A stretch of 12,136 bases of DNA from Arsenophonus sp031446105 (GTDB lineage: Bacteria > Pseudomonadota > Gammaproteobacteria > Enterobacterales > Enterobacteriaceae), in contig CP132906.1 in NCBI GenBank assembly GCA_031446105.1, positions 1 to 12,136 of the forward strand, in the 5' to 3' direction. Positions 6,681-12,136 of the stretch are shown one piece after another; position 1 is the stretch's first letter, and each line of letters starts with the position of its first letter. The notes beneath the pieces are model-generated. The model ran no database searches. It saw only the letters and a list, made by a program, of their open reading frames with translations, and had not been told where the DNA came from. A program made the translations under genes and the position numbers.

Positions 6681-7210
6681 TGTGGAAGTAATAGCAAAAA
6701 TTATGGTATTTTTAGAAAAAATATTTATGTATATTAGATTTGTAATTCCCTGCCTTTCTAAAAAAAATAGAAAAATTAATTAAAAAATTTTATTGTTTTT
6801 AACATTGACTAAAATAACCCAACAAATAATTAATGATTTTTTCTATAAAAACAATACTTTCTTTAGAAATGTTATAACTATTTTGATTATTAATAATCTA
6901 ACTTTCATTTTTTGCATAAAAATAATCCATTCAGAGACTTATATAGAGATTATTTTGGATTCATTAACCCACTGGTTAAGCTTTATTGTTAAATTAGCAA
7001 TATGAGCATTCTTATCAAAGATAATTCTATTAATTTAAGTGATTCACATCAAACATGATAAGCAGTATCATTACATACAGTACAATATGGCATAAAAATT
7101 TCCAATTCTTTACCGAATAAATTATATATCTTTTTAAATTTTTAGGAGCCCTTGCTTACAGATTTAATAAATTTGCATCACATATTATACATTGATTTTT
7201 TTGATTTCTA
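6681..7210. pseudogene. Apparent gene remnant of unknown identity
   Basis: Composition here is less extreme than in the other spacers (for example AGGAGCCCTTGC near 7144), as in DNA that was once coding. On the minus strand the fragment NLFGKELEIFMPYCTVCNDTAYHV, with a CxxC pair, is broken by a TGA. Another minus frame continues with KNAHIANLTIKLNQWVNESK. On the plus strand an open frame of 70 codons from a TTG at 6793 to 7005 gives a hydrophobic, isoleucine-rich sequence, but has no start signal and no family I recognise. I favour a decayed minus-strand gene with at least one stop and one frameshift. The original function is unknown. Confidence 0.3.
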
Positions 7211-7518
7211 ATAAAAAATAAAATTAGTTTCAATAAAAAAATCAATTTTTATTTTTATTTTTAATAAATAAATTACACAAAAATACTTAAATAATTTTTT
7301 TATTTAATTTAATATAAAATCACAAAATTTTTTATTAATTTTTATAATTTATCTTAATGAATGCATGTCAAATACATTTGTTAAAATTATTGCTTATGTT
7401 TATAATATATTTAAATTAAATTTCATATAAAATTATAAAGATAACTATAATCTTTCTTAATTTTTAAAAATCAAGAACGATTGATCTATTAATAAAAATA
7501 TTGTATTAATTTAATTTA
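7211..7518. other. AT-rich spacer downstream of nth
   Basis: About 300 bp that lie downstream of nth on its strand. No gene, no clear terminator with a T-run in the minus direction, and nothing recognisable apart from short imperfect stems. Confidence 0.45.
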
Positions 7519-8157
7519 TTAGTTTATTTTATTTTTGTCTTTAAATTCACATAAATCTTCAATAATACAAAATTTGCAACGTGCTTTTTTAGCTGTGCAT
7601 GTATAACGTCCGTGTAAAACAAACCAGTCATGAAATTTTTTTTTAAATTCATTTGGTACTAATTTTAATATTTTTTTTTCAACTTCTAAAACATTTTTAC
7701 CAATAGCAAAATTTGTTCTGTTACAAACTCGAAAAATATGTCTGTCAACAGCAATTGTATTTAATCCAAAAGCAACATTTAAAATAACATTTGCGGTTTT
7801 ACGTCCAACACCAGGTAATGATTCTAATGCTTTTCTATTTTTAGGTACTATTCCTTTATGTTTTTCTTTTAATATTTGACATGTTTTTATGATATTTTTA
7901 GCTTTTGTATTAAACAAACCAATTGTTTTAATATATTTTTTTATTTTATCAACACCTAATTCCAGCATTTTATCAACTGTATTAGCAACTAAATATAATT
8001 TTTTAGTTGCTTGATTTACACTTATATCAGTAGTTTGTGCGGATAGTAATACAGAAATGAGTAATTCAAAATTTGAATTAAAAACAAGCTCTGTTTTTGG
8101 CATTGGATTATTATCACGTAATCTTTTAAGAATGGCTATCCGTTTTTTTTTATTCAT
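7519..8157 (-). CDS. nth: Endonuclease III, DNA glycosylase/AP lyase
   Basis: 212 residues, against 211 in E. coli Nth, collinear throughout. The enzyme removes oxidised pyrimidines and cleaves the abasic site in base-excision repair. The helix-hairpin-helix LPGVGRKTANV (114-124) contains catalytic K120, and D138 follows in IAVDRH. The four iron-sulfur cysteines C187, C194, C197 and C203 keep the C-x6-C-x2-C-x5-C spacing. R139 after the catalytic aspartate replaces the threonine of E. coli (VDTH); the effect is unknown. The ATG at 8157 matches the E. coli start, with no obvious Shine-Dalgarno. It is one of only two genes on the minus strand and is flanked by long spacers, so it needs its own promoter. 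A chromosomal housekeeping gene on a plasmid suggests relocation or an extra copy. Confidence 0.96.
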   Translation of the reverse strand: MNKKKRIAILKRLRDNNPMPKTELVFNSNFELLISVLLSAQTTDISVNQATKKLYLVANTVDKMLELGVDKIKKYIKTIGLFNTKAKNIIKTCQILKEKHKGIVPKNRKALESLPGVGRKTANVILNVAFGLNTIAVDRHIFRVCNRTNFAIGKNVLEVEKKILKLVPNEFKKKFHDWFVLHGRYTCTAKKARCKFCIIEDLCEFKDKNKIN

Positions 8158-9126
8158 AATTTATTTTTAAACTTTATATTAATAAATAATGTTATTTTAT
8201 AATATTATTGTAAAAAATTTTTATTAATACATATACATAATACATGTTAAAAATTAATATCTTAAGTTTAAATAAAATGATTTATTATACACATTTAAAT
8301 AAATACAGTATAATAAAATCAATTTAATATCAGTTGTTTTTTTTATTTCAGTTGTATTTTTTTATTAAACCACTTTATCTACAAAACTGTTTTAATCCTT
8401 ATGTTTTCATCTATTCTAAAAAAACAAAAAATAATTTTTATATCAATATTTTAACATTTAAATTAATATTTTATAGTTTTAAAAATATCTTTTATAACAA
8501 TAAAAAAATAAATTTTTTATGGTCATATATTTAAATTTATTTATGTATACTACAAATATTTTTTTAAATTAAAAATATATATTTAAAAAAATATAATTTT
8601 TATATTTTTTTTTAAAATTATTGTTTAATTAAAAATTAAAAAACTTGTAATTGTTTTATAGAACATATTATAATTTTAAACAAATAAACATCTATTATAT
8701 AAAATAAATTCATAAGATAAATTATTGACATATAATAAATCTTTTATTTTTTATATTTTTTTTATAACAATAAAATAAGATTTTATGAAAAATTATTAAT
8801 AAAAAATCATTAATATATTTATTTTTAAAAAAATAAATTACAAAAAATATTTTATATAATATTAATACTTTTTTATTTATAAAAAATATAATCATAGTAA
8901 TAGCAAATTTTATAAAAAATTTAAACTAAAAAATATATGAATAAAATTATAAAATATCATTTAATTAATTATATTTTTTTAGAATTTTATCATAAAAATA
9001 TATACAAAATTGAGATAAATTTATTTTTAAAATATATTTTACAATATTTAAAATTAAATTACAGTTTTTACGCTATATGCAATATAAAATGCGAAAATAC
9101 AATAATAAATTACAAAAGTAAAATAC
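8158..9126. other. AT-rich divergent spacer between nth and the lpxP-type gene
   Basis: About 970 bp between two divergent genes, so promoters for both should lie here. CTTAAGTTTAAATAA at 8261-8275 matches 15 bases of the origin 10-mer block (175-189) exactly. TTGACATATAATAAATC near 8725 holds -35-like and -10-like hexamers at the wrong spacing. Open frames at 8334-8534 and 8937-9239 are lysine/asparagine/isoleucine/phenylalanine-rich and look like by-products of composition. No RNA gene is recognisable. Confidence 0.45.
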
Positions 9127-10044
9127 ATGAAAAAAATAAAATTCTTATTATTTTTACTTCATCCTCGTTATTGGTTAACCTGGGTTGGATTAATAGTACT
9201 TTTTTTCTTAGTTCAATTACCTTATCCAATACTAATTAAAGTTGGTTTTACTATTGGTAAATTATCTAAATTTTTTTTAAAACGTAGGGAGAAAATTACT
9301 CGTCGCAATATAGAATTATGTTTTCCATTTATGCCATTAGAAAAAAAGAAAAAATTAGTACAAGATACATTTTCTTCAGTAGGTATGGCATTAGTTGAAA
9401 CTGGAATAGCATGGTTTTGGTCTGATAATCGTATAAAAAAAATATTTTCTGTTAAAGGTATTTCTAATTTACAAAAAGCAATTTCTGAAAATAGAGGTGT
9501 GATGCTTATTGGTGTTCATTTCATGTCACTTGAATTAGGTGGTAGAATCACAGGTTTATGTCAGCCAATAATGGCTATATATCGCCCACATAATAATAGC
9601 GTAATAGAATGGGTTCAAACGAAATGTCGAATGCGCTCTAACAAAGCCATGATCAAAAAAAAATATTTAAGAATCATGATAAAAGAATTAAAAAATGGTG
9701 AAATTGTTTGGTTTGCTCCAGATCAAGATTATGGTCCAAATGGAAGTGTATTTGCTCCATTTTTTGGGGTTAAACAAGCTGCAACAACAAATGGTACATT
9801 TGTTGTTGCAAAATTGGCTCAACCAGTAATACTAACAATAGTTCTTATAAGAAATAGAAAAAATGATGGATATCATTTAATTATAGGATCATCTTTAACA
9901 GATTATCCAAAAAAAAATAAAATTGAAGCAGCTACTTATATGAACAAAATATTAGAAAAAGAAATATTACGAGCACCAGAGCAATATCTTTGGTTACATC
10001 GTAGATTTAAAACTCGTCCAGAAAACGAAAATTCTTTTTACTGA
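9127..10044 (+). CDS. lpxP: Lipid A late acyltransferase, LpxP-like (LpxL/LpxP family)
   Basis: 305 residues, the usual length for the family (306 in LpxL). These inner-membrane enzymes add a secondary acyl chain to Kdo2-lipid IVA from acyl carrier protein: laurate for LpxL, palmitoleate for LpxP. LLHPRYWLTW near the start and a hydrophobic stretch at about 17-40 form the membrane anchor. The HX4E catalytic motif is H131 to E136 in GVHFMSLELGG. Several blocks fit LpxP better than LpxL: NRGVMLIGVHFMSLELGGR, GLCQPIMAIYRPHNN, RMRSNKAMI, VWFAPDQDYG, FAPFFGV, ATTNGT and YMNKILEKEILRAPEQYLW. Acyl specificity still cannot be fixed by eye. ATG 9127 aligns with the family start. It is a lone gene followed by a hairpin inside the duplicated 410-bp block. 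Confidence 0.9.
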   Translation: MKKIKFLLFLLHPRYWLTWVGLIVLFFLVQLPYPILIKVGFTIGKLSKFFLKRREKITRRNIELCFPFMPLEKKKKLVQDTFSSVGMALVETGIAWFWSDNRIKKIFSVKGISNLQKAISENRGVMLIGVHFMSLELGGRITGLCQPIMAIYRPHNNSVIEWVQTKCRMRSNKAMIKKKYLRIMIKELKNGEIVWFAPDQDYGPNGSVFAPFFGVKQAATTNGTFVVAKLAQPVILTIVLIRNRKNDGYHLIIGSSLTDYPKKNKIEAATYMNKILEKEILRAPEQYLWLHRRFKTRPENENSFY

Positions 10045-10119
10045 TAAATTTACAGTCATAATTTTTCTCTATATCAGAAAATTAATTTATAAAAATTAGT
10101 ATATAAAATTAAAAAAATC

Positions 10120-10939
10120 AATTAAAATTTATAAAAATTATAATAAAATATACTATAATAAAAAGTATTTATTATACTTTTTTAAACATGATAAGAAAAA
10201 AATAAAAATATTTAATAATATTTAATTTTTTTATAAAAAAATCATTTTTTATATTTAAAATAAATGCTTTTTTATACTTTAAAAAATTATAAAAAATAAA
10301 ATTAGTTTTTTAATAAATTTTATTAAAAAATATATCTATACTTACAATAAATAAATTTATTTATTAAAATTTTAATTGAAAGTACATAAAAAATTCTTTT
10401 AAATCTCAATATTAAAATATTGAAAAAATATTTAATCATTTTATTATTTATTTAAAAATAAATAATAAGAATTTTAAAATAAATATATTGTAATATATTT
10501 AATATTAAAATACTTTTTAAATAAAATTAAATTAAAATTTATAAAAATTATAATAAAATATACTATAATAAAAAGTATTTATTATACTTTTTTAAACATG
10601 ATAAGAAAAAAATAAAAATATTTAATAATATTTAATTTTTTTATAAAAAAATCATTTTTTATATTTAAAATAAATGCTTTTTTATACTTTAAAAAATTAT
10701 AAAAAATAAAATTAGTTTTTTAATAAATTTTATTAAAAAATATATCTATACTTACAATAAATAAATTTATTTATTAAAATTTTAATTGAAAGTACATAAA
10801 AAATTCTTTTAAATCTCAATATTAAAATATTGAAAAAATATTTAATCATTTTATTATTTATTTAAAAATAAATAATAAGAATTTTAAAATAAATATATTG
10901 TAATATATTTAATATTAAAATACTTTTTAAATAAAATTA
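10120..10939. repeat. Perfect 410-bp tandem duplication (two copies)
   Basis: 10120-10529 and 10530-10939 read identically base for base on my comparison, and the identity runs 12 bases into the following DNA (10940-10951). The unit contains no gene. It carries several palindromes: the terminator-like hairpin, a 20-bp palindrome (10346-10365), CAATATT/AATATTG (10408-10423), and a 13-bp stem TTATTATTTATTT with its complement around AA (10441-10468), each repeated at +410. Absence of any divergence in such fast-drifting DNA means either a very recent duplication or an assembly artefact. The 10-12 base match at the unit ends (attaaaattta) could have seeded the event. Confidence 0.9.
10160..10183 (+). 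terminator. Terminator-like hairpin downstream of the lpxP-type gene
   Basis: AAAAAGTAT (10160-10168) pairs with ATACTTTTT (10174-10182) around the loop TTATT, and the T-run continues by one base. It lies 115 bp after the stop codon and is a plausible intrinsic terminator. An identical hairpin occurs 410 bp later at 10570-10593, because the segment is duplicated. Confidence 0.5.
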
Positions 10940-11187
10940 AATTAAAATTTAATTTTTTATTTTTATAGAATTATTTTATAAAATTTTAAAAATTTATACA
11001 TTTATTAAATTCGTTTTTTTAAAAAAAATCATATATAAATTGTATTATTTTTCTTTTTTTTAATATTCATTTATTAATTTACATAAAAATTAAATTAATG
11101 ATATCTTTATATAGTGGATATAAAAAATTTTATTTTTCTAATTTATAAAATACTTTTTATTTAAATGAGTTTAAATAAAAAATATAT
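10940..11187. other. AT-rich spacer between the 410-bp duplication and repA
   Basis: About 250 bp downstream of repA on its strand. A 9-bp perfect stem pairs 11073-11081 with 11091-11099, without a T-run in the repA direction. GTTTAAATAA near 11169 resembles the origin 10-mers. No gene is seen. Confidence 0.4.
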
Positions 11188-11949
11188 CTAATAATTATTA
11201 TATTCATAACTAATTCTAACTTTTAGCACTCTTCGTTTTATTCGTTTTATTACTTCCATATTAATTTTTATGAATTCAGTTTTTTCTATTATTTTTTTTG
11301 CAGATCTTCTAAAATATTGATTATTTATGTTTTTATAAAACTTATAATAACTAGATTTATTTATACCTAAATCTTCTTTTAATTGTTGCAAATCAATATC
11401 AAAATATTGCAATTTTCCAGCACTAATTTTTTCTCTAAGATATTGATAAATACGAATTGCATTCGTATCACTTAATCTAACCGCTGAAAGCAATATTTGT
11501 GTTGTAAAATCTTTTTCTAGTTTACATATATAAGGTTCCATTTGCCTAGAAAACACAACATCAATATAACCATTACCGTCCATATAATCACAATACTCAG
11601 TTACATTTAACATTCTAATACCACCTTCTAATTTTTTCCAAGGTATTAATGGTTCTCCTTTTCTTGGTATAGGTGGAAGCAGTTCCTCTCTAGGGATTGT
11701 GATTACTTGATGCTGTAATTGTTTAGCAGCTTTCTTTAATTGTTGATAAGCAGTTGATTTATCAACTCCACAAAGTTCAGAATAATCAGAAGCATAAATA
11801 CGAAATATAGTACCTCTTTCCATTATTTTTTTTTGATCTAATCTGGCTATGGTTAAAAATAATACCCTTCTTGAACTTAAAGGCATATCTGCAAGAGTCC
11901 CATTAAGACCATTTCTGTGTCTTACTTTTGTTTTTTTACTTACTCTCAT
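11188..11949 (-). CDS. repA: Plasmid replication initiator, Rep_3 superfamily, R6K pi-like
   Basis: 253 residues. The initiator binds iterons and opens the plasmid origin. The N-terminus SKKTKVRHRNGLNGTLADMPLSSRRVLF closely resembles the R6K pi protein (NKKTKIRHRNELNHTLAQLPLPAKRVMY). Similarity continues through MERGTIFRI, the winged-helix stretch YSELCGVDKSTAYQQLKKAAKQL (about 54-76), and the second winged-helix domain KDFTTQILLSAVRLSDTNAIRIYQYLREK (about 145-173). It is about 50 residues shorter than pi at the C-terminus, lacking the acidic tail. It has no visible Shine-Dalgarno; ATG 11949 is preferred over Met22 because the conserved KKTKVRHRN block lies before Met22. The gene reads away from 22-bp iterons that begin 111 bp upstream, and autoregulation by RepA is typical in this family. 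No half-iteron operator is visible in 11950-12060. Confidence 0.93.
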   Translation of the reverse strand: MRVSKKTKVRHRNGLNGTLADMPLSSRRVLFLTIARLDQKKIMERGTIFRIYASDYSELCGVDKSTAYQQLKKAAKQLQHQVITIPREELLPPIPRKGEPLIPWKKLEGGIRMLNVTEYCDYMDGNGYIDVVFSRQMEPYICKLEKDFTTQILLSAVRLSDTNAIRIYQYLREKISAGKLQYFDIDLQQLKEDLGINKSSYYKFYKNINNQYFRRSAKKIIEKTEFIKINMEVIKRIKRRVLKVRISYEYNNY

Positions 11950-12060
11950 ATAACTAAATTTACTTGTTATTTTTTAATAAAAAATCACTTTATACTAACA
12001 AATAAATAGATTCAAATTTTAAAAAAAAATATTTATAAATGTTAAAAATATGTTCATAAC
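11950..12060 (-). promoter_or_regulatory. Probable repA promoter region
   Basis: 111 bp between repA and the iterons. On the minus strand TATAAAGT (about 11983-11990) could serve as a -10 element, but no good -35 is evident. A near-palindrome ATTTTTT-AAT-AAAAAAT lies about 25 bp before the start codon and might be an operator. Position makes this the promoter region; the exact elements are uncertain. Confidence 0.35.
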
Positions 12061-12136
12061 TGAATGCTTTTCGCGGGGTAGCTGAATGCTTTTCGCGGGG
12101 TAGCTGAATGCTTTTCGCGGGGTAGCTGAATGCTTT
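12061..12136. repeat. Origin iterons, right-hand part (three full 22-bp copies plus a partial)
   Basis: Three perfect tandem 22-bp units lie at 12061-12082, 12083-12104 and 12105-12126, and the first 10 bases of a fourth at 12127-12136. Each unit begins TGAATGC, has a CGCGGGG core and ends TAGC. The G-rich core stands out sharply against flanking DNA that is nearly all A and T, so selection is evidently holding the sequence. Tandem iterons of this length beside a Rep_3/pi-type initiator gene are the initiator binding sites of an iteron-controlled origin. The array starts 111 bp upstream of the repA start codon and continues at the other end of the window. Confidence 0.9.

Noticed and set aside
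6793..7005. 70-codon open frame from a TTG
   Set aside because: No ribosome binding site, no homology I recognise, hydrophobic low-complexity product; treated as part of a remnant region instead.
8334..8534. 66-codon open frame between nth and the lpxP-type gene
   Set aside because: Almost only F, I, N, K and Y, with no start signal, domain or neighbour support; expected by chance in T-rich DNA.
8937..9239. 100-codon open frame upstream of and overlapping the lpxP-type gene
   Set aside because: It overlaps the secure gene by 113 bp in another frame, its sequence is composition-driven, and it has no recognisable family.
10120..10939. Insertion sequence or transposon from the 410-bp repeat
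   Set aside because: No transposase frame, no terminal inverted repeats at the unit ends and no separate target duplications; it is a simple tandem duplication.

Overview
The window looks like a complete or nearly complete small circular plasmid of about 12.1 kb from a genome-reduced, extremely AT-rich gammaproteobacterial (Enterobacterales) insect endosymbiont. Every recognisable protein closely resembles its E. coli family member, while third codon positions and spacers are almost entirely A or T. The adjacent panB, panC and panE genes recall the pantothenate plasmid known from Riesia, the obligate symbiont of human lice. A Riesia-like sucking-louse symbiont is therefore my best guess for the host. 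That assignment is inference.

Layout. The two window ends carry the same GC-rich 22-bp iterons and share a 53-bp identical stretch, as expected when a circle is cut inside its origin. The origin runs across the junction: iterons (12061-12136 and 1-66), a T11A12 tract, AT-rich 10-mers (178-217) and a consensus DnaA box (231-239). A minus-strand R6K pi-like initiator gene (repA, 11188-11949) lies beside it. On the plus strand follow an H-NS-like gene (919-1377), yqhA (1929-2426), a 0.7-kb non-coding region with several strong hairpins, and panB-panC-panE (3134-5792) closed by a 17-bp stem and T-run. A 1.7-kb region without an intact gene follows, containing apparent gene remnants. Then come nth on the minus strand (7519-8157), an lpxP-type acyltransferase gene (9127-10044), and an exact 410-bp tandem duplication (10120-10939).

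How it works together. RepA and the iterons maintain the plasmid. The main cargo is the pantothenate branch: PanB and PanE make pantoate from ketoisovalerate, and PanC joins it to beta-alanine. No panD is present, so beta-alanine must come from elsewhere. The other cargo (endonuclease III, a lipid A acyltransferase, an H-NS-like protein and the YqhA membrane protein) is normally chromosomal. This suggests either genes relocated from a shrinking chromosome or plasmid copies kept for dosage. About half of the window is very AT-rich DNA with no gene I can support.
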